The position numbers and the translations under genes are program-made. DNA of 6,558 nt from Alphaproteobacteria bacterium (GTDB taxonomy: Bacteria; Pseudomonadota; Alphaproteobacteria; 16-39-46). Of this stretch, positions 1 to 5,689 are shown one piece after another. A model generated the notes under the pieces. The model had not been told where the DNA came from, searched no databases, and saw nothing but the letters and a program-made list of their open reading frames with translations. Numbering within the stretch: position 1 is the first letter of the stretch; each line of letters starts with the position of its first letter. The stretch lies in assembly GCA_947497675.1 (NCBI GenBank), contig CANMHY010000045.1, positions 1 to 6,558 of the forward strand. The letters are read 5' to 3'.

Positions 1-465
1 AATAAAGTTATTTTAATTGGAAATCTTGGAAAAGATCCTGAAATCCGGCAACTTCAGGATGGAACGAAGGTTGCACAGTTTTCTATTGCAACGAGTGAAA
101 CCTGGAAAGATAAAATGACAGGTGAGCGCCGGGAGCGGACGGAATGGCATCGTATTGTTATTTTCAACGATCGTTTGGCAGATATTGTGGAAAGATACAT
201 CAAAAAAGGATCAAAAGTTTATGTGGAAGGACAACTTCAAACCCGTAAATGGACAGATCCGGCAACAAATACTGATCGTTATACGACGGAAGTTGTTCTC
301 TCTCGGTTTCGGGGAGAGCTTACGATGTTGGATGGGAGAGGAAATGGCGAAGGCGCTCCTGAGGAAATATCAGGCTTTCCAGACTTGTCTCAAAACTTGT
401 CCCAAATTCCGTTAGACACGAACGCGAAGGTCTCGTCTGACTTTGATGATGAAATCCCTTTTTAA
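1..465 (+). CDS. ssb: Single-stranded DNA-binding protein SSB (5' end outside window)
   Basis: SSB coats single-stranded DNA during replication, recombination and repair, and recruits partner enzymes through its C-terminal tip. The frame is open from base 1 with no start codon, so the gene begins to the left. SSBs usually start only a few residues before the [14 protein letters not shown] motif seen here, so probably about five residues are missing. The OB-fold covers roughly the first 105 visible residues, with WHRIVIF, the [11 protein letters not shown] strand and YTTEVV all recognisable. A short linker of about 40 residues follows, ending in acidic DFDDEIPF, close to the canonical DDDIPF tip that binds partner proteins. 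The tail is short compared with many SSBs. The [14 protein letters not shown] stretch is typical of alphaproteobacterial SSBs. Family identification is firm; the true start cannot be seen. Confidence 0.96.
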   Translation, partial: NKVILIGNLGKDPEIRQLQDGTKVAQFSIATSETWKDKMTGERRERTEWHRIVIFNDRLADIVERYIKKGSKVYVEGQLQTRKWTDPATNTDRYTTEVVLSRFRGELTMLDGRGNGEGAPEEISGFPDLSQNLSQIPLDTNAKVSSDFDDEIPF

Positions 466-526
466 GGATAAAGGCTATTTCTCAATCCCGTCTTTGATGT
501 TTGAGGAAGGTGATGCCCAGTGTTGT

Positions 527-555
527 TTGAGCGGCGTCCTTTGAAAAAATGTAAG
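527..555 (+). promoter_or_regulatory. Weak sigma70-like promoter candidate upstream of tyrS
   Basis: TTGAGC at 527-532 and TGTAAG at 550-555 are separated by 17 bases, each matching four of six consensus positions. It lies in the 125-base ssb-tyrS gap, 35 bases before the tyrS start. No convincing terminator was seen after ssb, so tyrS could also be reached by readthrough. This is a motif match only. Confidence 0.25.
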
Positions 556-590
556 TTTAATCACTGGATGCTTTATTTTAAGGAATTTAG

Positions 591-1922
591 ATGATGTCTC
601 CCTTTTCGCCACAGTCGCCTTTCTTAAGGGAAGCGATGATGCGTGGGTTTATCCACCAATGTACAGATTTTGAGGCTTTAGATGAGAACTGTCAAACGCC
701 CAATTTTACATTTTATGTAGGATTTGACGCAACGGCAAAAAGTCTGCATGTCGGAAATCTTGTTCAAATTATGCTCGCGCGCCTTGCTCAGCGTCATGGA
801 TTAAGACCCCTCATCTTGATGGGAGGGGGGACAACAAAGATTGGAGATCCTTCTGGAAAAACAGAGCTTCGTCAGATGTTGTCAGAGGAGGATATTCGTC
901 AAAATATTGACAACATTAAGGAAATTTTTTCGCAGTTTTTAACGTTTGGTTTTCACGAGAATCAAGCAAAAATAGTGAATAATGATGATTGGCTTTCGAG
1001 TCTTAAATTTATTGATTTTTTAAGGGATTATGGGCGCCACTTCAGTGTGAACAGAATGCTCACCTTTGATTCTATCAAATTAAGACTCGACCGGGAACAG
1101 CCCCTCAGTTTTATTGAGTTTAATTACATAATCTTTCAGTCTTATGACTTTTTGGAGCTCTTCAAAAGAGAAGGTTGCCGCCTTCAAATTGGAGGATCGG
1201 ATCAATGGGGCAACATTGTTTCTGGTGTGGATTTTGTAAGAAGAGTTGAGAATAGCTCTGTTTTTGGTCTGACGACCTCTCTGATTACAACGTCGTCAGG
1301 TGCCAAGATGGGAAAAACAGCTCAAGGTGCTGTATGGCTCAGAGAAGATCTTCTCTCTCCTTATGACTATTGGCAATTTTGGCGCAATACGGAAGATCAA
1401 GACGTGGAAAAGTTTTTAAAACTTTTTACGGATCTTCCTTTGGAAGAGATTTCCAGAATCTGTGGTTCTGAAAAATCTTTGCCTGAAAGATCTAGGAATG
1501 AAGCTAAGAAAATACTCGCTGACAAAGCTACAGAGCTTGTTCATGGGTCTCAAAAGATGCAAGCAGCGCGTGCGACGGCGGAGAGTCTTTTTGAAGTGAG
1601 CGAAGATGTCTCTAAAATTGAAGTGATTGGAAGAGACTCTGAAACTCTGAAAATTAAAATTAAGTCAACGCTTCCCGTTATTGAAATTTCTGCGTCTGAT
1701 CTCACAGAAAAGACAATACTTGATTTCTTTATTGATCTCGGGCTTTGCAAAAGCAAAGGAGAAGTTCGTCGTCTTATTGAGGGAAAAGGCGTGCGTTTGA
1801 ATGACGCTGTCATTGAGGATGAAACGTACCGCATTAAGTCTCAAGACTTTTCAGAGAATGGTCTTTTAAAACTTTCCGTTGGAAAAAAGAGACATGGGCT
1901 TGTTTATAAAGAGCCTGTTTAA
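591..1922 (+). CDS. tyrS: Tyrosyl-tRNA synthetase (TyrRS, class I)
   Basis: This cytoplasmic enzyme activates tyrosine with ATP and charges tRNA-Tyr. The 443-residue protein is slightly longer than usual. The class I HIGH motif is HVGN (53-56) and the KMSKS loop is KMGKT (239-243). Residues matching the tyrosine-binding set of Bacillus TyrRS are Y42, D86 (in GDPSGK), Y179, Q183 and D186, and GGSDQWGN (201-208) is intact. The Rossmann catalytic domain spans about 15-240, the helical anticodon-binding region about 250-340, and an S4 RNA-binding domain about 375-440. The start is ATG at 591, with AAGGA at 580-584 six bases upstream. A second ATG follows at once, and a later one at residue 16 would also keep the FxxxxGFIHQCTD opening. 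The GGGTTKIGDPSGK version of the nucleotide-site loop fits Alphaproteobacteria. No T-box or attenuator was seen. It follows ssb on the same strand. Confidence 0.97.
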   Translation: MMSPFSPQSPFLREAMMRGFIHQCTDFEALDENCQTPNFTFYVGFDATAKSLHVGNLVQIMLARLAQRHGLRPLILMGGGTTKIGDPSGKTELRQMLSEEDIRQNIDNIKEIFSQFLTFGFHENQAKIVNNDDWLSSLKFIDFLRDYGRHFSVNRMLTFDSIKLRLDREQPLSFIEFNYIIFQSYDFLELFKREGCRLQIGGSDQWGNIVSGVDFVRRVENSSVFGLTTSLITTSSGAKMGKTAQGAVWLREDLLSPYDYWQFWRNTEDQDVEKFLKLFTDLPLEEISRICGSEKSLPERSRNEAKKILADKATELVHGSQKMQAARATAESLFEVSEDVSKIEVIGRDSETLKIKIKSTLPVIEISASDLTEKTILDFFIDLGLCKSKGEVRRLIEGKGVRLNDAVIEDETYRIKSQDFSENGLLKLSVGKKRHGLVYKEPV

Positions 1923-1960
1923 TAAACTTATAAGAAACAATACCCCCTTTTATATAATTT

Positions 1961-2020
1961 AGTGAGGAGCAGAGCCTTACGAAGCCTTGTCGCCGAGATG
2001 GGAATTTTTAGCTCACTCCC
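1961..2020. repeat. GC-richer dyad islet, possible intergenic repeat element
   Basis: AGTGAG (1961-1966) is the exact reverse complement of CTCACT (2012-2017). Overlapping the right arm, GGGA (2000-2003) can pair with TCCC (2017-2020). AGCCTT occurs twice, ten bases apart, around ACGA. The islet is visibly GC-richer than the AT-rich flanks. The direct repeats TTATAAGAA at 1928-1936 and 2023-2031 bracket it like a target duplication, but nine AT-rich bases may match by chance. The GAGGAGC...ACGAAGC layout recalls short palindromic intergenic repeats known from symbiont genomes. That resemblance is an impression from memory, not a match. Alternatives are an attenuated terminator for tyrS or a small RNA. 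Confidence 0.35.
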
Positions 2021-2208
2021 GTTTATAAGAAGTTATAGGAAGTTCCAGCTCAAATTTTACAACAGAAGTTGATGGATTTGGAAAAATCATATTGAGATAA
2101 CAGAGAATTATTTTGAAGTTTTCGAGATTTAAAGTTGATCTAAAATTGAAATTGGATCTTTTAAGGATATTTCCAAATTTTTTTAGTATGTAAAAGAGCA
2201 AAAGACTT

Positions 2209-2217
2209 TGATATACT
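2209..2217 (+). promoter_or_regulatory. Extended -10 promoter of the ATPase-nuclease gene
   Basis: TGATATACT contains a TGn extension plus TATACT (five of six to TATAAT), an extended -10 element. The -35 position 17 bases upstream is poor, which is usual for extended -10 promoters. Transcription would begin near 2224, giving a leader of about 20 bases that includes the AAGGA ribosome binding site at 2231-2235. Confidence 0.5.
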
Positions 2218-2244
2218 TTTCTCAACCATTAAGGACGACAAATT

Positions 2245-4023
2245 ATGACAGAACTCCAGAATAAGACGTATACCATTAAAATTGGAACAGATGATTTTAA
2301 AAAACTCATAACAGAGAGTACGCTCTATGTTGATAAAACGCTTTTGATCAAAACGGTTATAGAAGATGCCTATGATGTTCTTCTTATCACGCGCCCACGC
2401 CGGTGGGGAAAAACCCTTAATATGACGATGCTTGAGTACTTTTTTGGCATTCCCGTTGATAAAGATGGAGCTATAAATCATCAAGAACAGTCAAAAAAAC
2501 GGGAAATTTTTGATCAACTGAAGATTGGGAAGTATCTCGATATCGTAGAAACTTATCTTGGAAAATTCCCGGTGATTTTTGTCTCTTTTAAAGAAATTAA
2601 AGGAAAAAGCTACGAGGAAATCGAAAAGGGTGTCAGAGATCTTATTTACGAAGTCTTTGCGTCTCATAAATATCTTCTTCAAAGTGAAAAACTGGATGAG
2701 TTTCAAAAAGTACTTTTTAATAAATTTATGACAAAAGACTTTGATAGTGCTGAACTGAAACATAGCTTTTTCTATTTGAGCGAGATGCTTCATACGCATT
2801 TTGGTCAAAAAGTAATTATTTTAATTGACGAATATGACACGCCGCTGAACGATTGGTATGCTCTTCAACTCGCGCGTGACACTTTTGGTTCTGAAGAAGA
2901 TGAGTACTTTCAGGACGTTTTACGGCTCTTCAGAGGTATTTTTAGTAAAGCGCTTAAAGGAAATAAGCACCTTGAAAAAAGTGTTGTCACAGGAATTTTG
3001 AGAGTTGCAAAAGCGAATCTTTTCTCAGGGCTGAATAACTTTGGAGAAGATTCGATCTTAGATGAAGATTATGCGGAACATTTTGGTTTTACGGAAGGGG
3101 AAGTTAATACGCTTCTTCATAAGTCTAATATAGACCAAAATCCAGAAATAGCTCAGACTCTCAAATCTTGGTATAATGGATACAATATCGGTGGACTCAC
3201 GATTTATAACCCGTGGTCCATTATGAACTGCATTCAAAATCGTGGAAAATTTAAGGCCTATTGGGTGGGAACGGCAAACACAGGGCTTATTGAACGTGCC
3301 CTTATTTTAGATAAGTTTCAGTCAGAAATTCAAACGCTCATTGAGGGGGGAAGCGTTGAGATGATCGCTGAGCCAAAAATGGTCTTTGCGGATATCAAAT
3401 CTTCTCCGAATGCGCTTTATAATCTTTTGCTCTTTTCAGGGTATTTAACTGCTGAAAGAAGCCTGGAAAATGATGATACCACCTATAATTGCGATGTTAA
3501 AATACCAAATCGTGAAGTGCGTGGAGTCTTTACAGGATCTCTTCAAAAATGGATTGCCAAAAAATTTAATATAGAGGTGAATGAATATAATGCGTTTTTA
3601 GATGATCTTCTGAAGGGGAATGTTGAAACTTTTACGCAGAAACTTAAAGATTATCTTGAGATCTCTGCAAGTTTCTTTGCAACGGGACCGAAGAATGCAG
3701 AACTTTTTTACAATGGTTTTATCATAGGTCTTATGTCGGCTGTATCGACGCGGTATTTTGTTGAAACAGAGAGAGAGTCTGGGTTGGGGCGTTCTGACGT
3801 CATGCTCATCCCAAAGCCCACCGCAAAATATCAAAATGCTCTAATTATGGAGTTTAAATTCGCAAAACAACCTGAGGATTTAAAACTTCTTGCCCAGAAA
3901 GCGTTAGATCAAATCGAGCATAAAAACTATATGGCTAAAATTAAAGCTTATGATACCGTCGAGCATACTCTAAAAGTGGGGCTTGCCTTTTCTGGAAAAG
4001 ATGTGGAAGTGGCTTTTAAATAA
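2245..4023 (+). CDS. Predicted AAA-ATPase with C-terminal PD-(D/E)XK nuclease-like domain (PF09820 + PF08011 type)
   Basis: The 592-residue protein matches the layout of a large, poorly characterised family. The N-terminal AAA-ATPase_like domain (about 5-280) contains YVDKTLLI (28-35) and the family's Walker A variant RPRRWGKTL (50-58), where R replaces the usual first glycine. It also has Walker B IILIDEYD (191-198) and the motif GILRVAKANLFSGLNN (250-265). A middle region (about 300-470) includes WYNGY (309-313) and LLLFSGYLT (394-402). The C-terminal domain has FYNGFIIGL (488-496), D518 in GRSDVMLIP, E536-x-K538 in the IMEFKF strand, and ALDQI..KNY (553-562), so the nuclease-like active-site signature looks complete. 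No signal peptide or membrane segment is evident, so it is probably cytoplasmic. The start is ATG at 2245, nine bases after AAGGA. The biological role is unknown; defence, mobile-element and host-interaction roles have all been considered. Family assignment is firm, function is not. Confidence 0.9.
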   Translation: MTELQNKTYTIKIGTDDFKKLITESTLYVDKTLLIKTVIEDAYDVLLITRPRRWGKTLNMTMLEYFFGIPVDKDGAINHQEQSKKREIFDQLKIGKYLDIVETYLGKFPVIFVSFKEIKGKSYEEIEKGVRDLIYEVFASHKYLLQSEKLDEFQKVLFNKFMTKDFDSAELKHSFFYLSEMLHTHFGQKVIILIDEYDTPLNDWYALQLARDTFGSEEDEYFQDVLRLFRGIFSKALKGNKHLEKSVVTGILRVAKANLFSGLNNFGEDSILDEDYAEHFGFTEGEVNTLLHKSNIDQNPEIAQTLKSWYNGYNIGGLTIYNPWSIMNCIQNRGKFKAYWVGTANTGLIERALILDKFQSEIQTLIEGGSVEMIAEPKMVFADIKSSPNALYNLLLFSGYLTAERSLENDDTTYNCDVKIPNREVRGVFTGSLQKWIAKKFNIEVNEYNAFLDDLLKGNVETFTQKLKDYLEISASFFATGPKNAELFYNGFIIGLMSAVSTRYFVETERESGLGRSDVMLIPKPTAKYQNALIMEFKFAKQPEDLKLLAQKALDQIEHKNYMAKIKAYDTVEHTLKVGLAFSGKDVEVAFK

Positions 4024-4061
4024 AGCAGGGCATTTTTGTTTTGGGGTGCTTAATTTATTTT

Positions 4062-4090
4062 TTGACATTCAGGGAGAAGAAGCGTAACCT
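4062..4090 (+). promoter_or_regulatory. Promoter candidate with perfect -35 box
   Basis: TTGACA at 4062-4067 is a consensus -35. Seventeen bases downstream, TAACCT (4085-4090) matches only three of six -10 positions. Transcription from about 4097 would run through the foldable islet at 4142-4209 and possibly on to the protease gene. No coding start lies close behind it, so a small RNA or a long leader is the natural target if it works. Confidence 0.3.
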
Positions 4091-4141
4091 TTCTTAAATG
4101 CAAATGATCAGGTGTATGGTATAAATGATAATGCAGCTTTA

Positions 4142-4209
4142 AGAGCGTATGCTCGCCGAGTTGCATAAAGTTATAACGCGGTTTGGGAGCACCGGGCAAC
4201 AGAAGCTCT
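4142..4209 (+). ncRNA. Possible structured RNA (unassigned)
   Basis: Nested complementary segments are visible. AGAGC (4142-4146) can pair with GCTCT (4205-4209), enclosing GTTGC (4160-4164) with GCAAC (4196-4200). Inside these, CGGT (4179-4182) pairs with ACCG (4191-4194). GAGC-GTAT-GCTC (4143-4154) is an alternative local hairpin, and GTTATAAC (4170-4177) is a palindrome. The stretch is GC-richer than the surroundings and is followed by T-rich sequence. It lies about 45 bases after the start point expected for the TTGACA promoter. It lacks a tRNA T-arm, anticodon arm or CCA and matches no RNA family I know. It may instead be a remnant of a lost gene: one frame reads NDNAALRAYARRVA before a stop. 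Confidence 0.25.
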
Positions 4210-4315
4210 CTTTTACCTCTTTTTATATTGTATTAATTTTACATTTTTTCTCTGGGAACAGAGATCTTTACGTAAATATTGTAAGATTTTCATCGTTTTT
4301 TTTTGCTTTGATAGA

Positions 4316-4345
4316 CTTGATAGAAACAATATCAAGAATCATAAA
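4316..4345 (+). promoter_or_regulatory. Protease promoter candidate with overlapping 21-base operator-like dyad
   Basis: CTTGATA (4316-4322) and TATCAAG (4330-4336) are perfect 7-base inverted arms around a 7-base spacer, the geometry of a dimeric helix-turn-helix regulator site. The left arm includes TTGATA (4317-4322), five of six to the -35 consensus. Seventeen bases later CATAAA (4340-4345) matches four of six -10 positions. A bound repressor would cover the -35 region. Predicted transcription starts near 4352, about 50 bases before the protease ATG. In such AT-rich DNA chance matches are possible. Confidence 0.4.
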
Positions 4346-4717
4346 TATTTTAAAATAAAGTCATAAAATTATATTTTATATTTAAAATGAAGGTTAATTT
4401 AGAATGATCTACAAAATATTATCTATGCTATTTACTTTATTTTTTGGAATTATTTCATTTCAATTCACCCATGCTCTTGAGAATCTCGATACTTTAAAAA
4501 CACTTTCCGATGAAGCTTTATGTCATCGTGCCTCCGAACTTAAGTTAGCGCGTCATGTCGTTTGTCTAGAGGCAGAAATTTCTATCGCAATTTTTAAAAA
4601 GACAGTTTATACGGGTTCAGCTGTTTGTATTGGTAATGGAAGTTTTTTAACAAATGCACATTGTTTTGTTCCTTGGTGTGATGCTAAAGGTGAGTTAAAA
4701 TACCCTTTATATATTAA

Positions 4718-4739
4718 CACGGAAAATCACGGAAAATCA
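4718..4739 (+). repeat. 10-base tandem duplication causing the protease frameshift
   Basis: The unit CACGGAAAAT occurs twice (4718-4727, 4728-4737), and the period extends two further bases. The following CATGGAAGAC begins like a third, diverged unit. Ten is not a multiple of three, so one extra copy shifts the frame. Removing it gives ...YINTENHGRHRISQLYL... and continues to the Asp and Ser active-site motifs. Confidence 0.95.
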
Positions 4740-5142
4740 TGGAAGACACAGGATTAGTCAACTTTATCTCCATGAGAACTATCTCTTAGGGACTGAACCC
4801 GAGAAGATAAACTATGATATAGCGTTTTTCTGGATAGAGGCGGAAGTTGATGGTTTGGGTATTGAACCGACTTATTTATCTCCTGAGGATATAATTAGCG
4901 CAGGATCTTGTGATGTCGTAGGATATGGAAGTAAGGGAGATTATGGAGCAAAAGGGACCTGCTGTGATGGACGTAAGCGTGCAGTTATAAATTATTTTAC
5001 TGGAATATATAGACCTCCACCAATTTTAGAATCACATCTGGTCTATTCTTATTTTGGAGCAGACCATGATCCCAATCCTCCTTATCCTCCAGTTTTAAGG
5101 AGCCTTAGAGATTATGAAGGAGGTATACGACCTGGAATGAGC

Positions 5143-5150
5143 GGGGGGGG
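5143..5150 (+). repeat. G8 homopolymer in the active-site Ser motif of the protease
   Basis: Eight G residues encode the glycines directly after the catalytic Ser codon (AGC), followed by T, G and a T7 run (5153-5159). A G8 tract stands out in this AT-rich region. At its present length it keeps the downstream frame open to 5424. Any change not divisible by three would truncate the protein after S243. Confidence 0.9.
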
Positions 5151-5424
5151 TGTTTTTTTGAAGAGAGAAGACTATGTGGCAATTCCTGGTGTATTTTCTC
5201 AGAAATTTAGGGCTTCTTATTACGATACTCTTAAATCATACTTTTTTTGCGCAATTTTTAAAAAAACAATAGCCTTGGGAATTCTTTCGCCTTTTTGGTT
5301 CCAAGAAAAAGGATATCTGAAAATCTTTCTTGCTCTTGGGCCTTTGAAAAGTTGGATTGAAAGTCGTAGACTAGAAAAAAGAAACCATGACGAATACCTG
5401 ACGAGGATGACTTTATTCGATTAA

Positions 5425-5689
5425 GGGGCGTCAGAAGCAAAAAAGAATGTCTTTCGATGAAGTTTATTAGTTCTGTAGATCAAAAAATTTATTGGCATTC
5501 AAAAAAAAGAAGTGTACATTGAGTTTTCTTCTTAAAACAAAAGTGAGAATTTTTGAGTAATGTCCTTCGTAAAAGTAATCTCCGTCTCTGTTATTTATGT
5601 GATTATTGTCGGCTGACAGCCGAAAACATTCCCTTTCTCCCCATTTTCAGGTCTAAAATTTAAAAATCTTTTTTTAAGAGAGAGTTCTT
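5425..5689. other. Intergenic spacer between protease and MFS gene
   Basis: No gene was found in these 265 bases. Besides the hairpin at 5609-5623, AAGAAG (5507-5512) and CTTCTT (5528-5533) can pair across 15 bases beside an A8 run. Read on the minus strand this looks like a very weak, AT-rich terminator. TTGAGT (5553-5558) and TAATCT (5576-5581), 17 bases apart, form a poor promoter match for the transporter. Minus-strand frames here overlap the transporter and are not credible genes. Confidence 0.6.
5609..5623. promoter_or_regulatory. Perfect 6-base hairpin/dyad upstream of the MFS gene
   Basis: TCGGCT (5609-5614) and AGCCGA (5618-5623) are exact inverted arms around GAC. The arms are GC-rich within AT-rich DNA and lie 66 bases before the transporter start. 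It could be an operator or a leader hairpin. The following AAAA rather than a T run argues against a + strand Rho-independent terminator; on the minus strand only a short T run would lead into it. Confidence 0.35.

Larger units (their letters stand above)
1923..2244. other. Intergenic spacer between tyrS and the ATPase-nuclease gene
   Basis: This gap of 322 bases has no supportable gene. It holds the dyad-containing islet at 1961-2020 (listed separately), a TTATAAGAA repeat on each side of it (1928-1936 and 2023-2031), an AT-rich stretch, and the extended -10 promoter of the next gene near 2209-2217. No clear Rho-independent terminator follows tyrS. A minus-strand frame at 2013-2225 can begin only with TTG and lacks a ribosome binding site or recognisable similarity, so it was not called. 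Confidence 0.7.
4024..4403. other. AT-rich intergenic spacer before the serine protease gene
   Basis: This spacer of 380 bases has no gene I would call. From left to right it holds a weak AAGCA/TGCTT stem (4023-4027 with 4047-4051, 19-base loop) before a T-rich run, which is a marginal terminator for the upstream gene. A promoter-like pair follows at 4062-4090, then a GC-richer foldable islet at 4142-4209, a T9 run at 4296-4304, and a perfect dyad overlapping a second promoter-like pair at 4316-4345. A 69-codon frame from 4149 lacks a proper ribosome binding site and becomes a low-complexity hydrophobic string, so it was left out. Confidence 0.7.
4404..5424 (+). pseudogene. Secreted trypsin-like (S1) serine protease, split by a 10-base duplication
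   Basis: As it stands, translation from ATG 4404 stops at 4755-4757 after 117 residues, and the rest continues in another frame to 5424. Deleting one copy of the 10-base repeat at 4718-4739 joins the frames into 336 residues. In the joined protein, residues 1-24 form a signal peptide (hydrophobic core, cleavage after THA), so export is expected. The triad is complete: H86 in LTNAHC, D135 in NYDIAFF and S243 in GMSGGG, spaced as in S1 peptidases. GSAVCIGNG (71-79) precedes the His strand, and LKSWIES (311-317) resembles the closing helix of trypsins. The Ser motif has M where trypsins have D (GDSGG). The ribosome binding site is GAAGG at 4389-4393, ten bases upstream of ATG. The substrate is unknown; a role outside the cell or in a host is inference. 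The present allele lacks D135 and S243 and cannot be active. Phase variation, recent decay and assembly error are all possible. Confidence 0.85.

Noticed and set aside
122..415. + strand frame overlapping ssb
   Set aside because: It lies entirely within ssb in another frame, and the ssb frame is unmistakable.
1550..1834. Minus-strand frame inside tyrS
   Set aside because: It is antisense to the end of the catalytic portion and the S4 domain of a clear TyrRS and has no features of its own.
2013..2225. 70-codon minus-strand frame
   Set aside because: It needs a TTG start, has no ribosome binding site, covers the promoter of the opposite gene and shows no recognisable domain.
1923..2244. Insertion sequence or CRISPR array in the spacer
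   Set aside because: There is no transposase, no terminal inverted repeats of IS length and no regularly spaced repeats; only one short dyad islet is present.
4142..4209. tRNA gene
   Set aside because: The nested stems suggested one, but there is no GGTTCGA-like T-arm, no seven-base acceptor stem and no anticodon arm of the right spacing on either strand.
4149..4358. 69-codon + strand frame in the AT-rich spacer
   Set aside because: It has only a weak AAGAG three bases before ATG, becomes a Phe/Ile-rich string with no known motif, and overlaps the foldable islet and the dyad. Its composition looks like translated AT-rich DNA.
4718..4757. Programmed ribosomal frameshift in the protease
   Set aside because: There is no slippery heptamer with a downstream pseudoknot, and an exact 10-base duplication explains the break more simply.
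4855..5424. Independent gene starting inside the second half of the protease
   Set aside because: The apparent start is a TTG inside a frame that is open further upstream to 4699. It joins the first half when one repeat unit is removed, and it lacks a ribosome binding site.
2245..5424. ATPase-nuclease and protease as a linked two-gene defence system
   Set aside because: They are 380 bases apart with separate promoter candidates, and the protease carries a signal peptide while the ATPase appears cytoplasmic. Nothing in the sequence ties them together.
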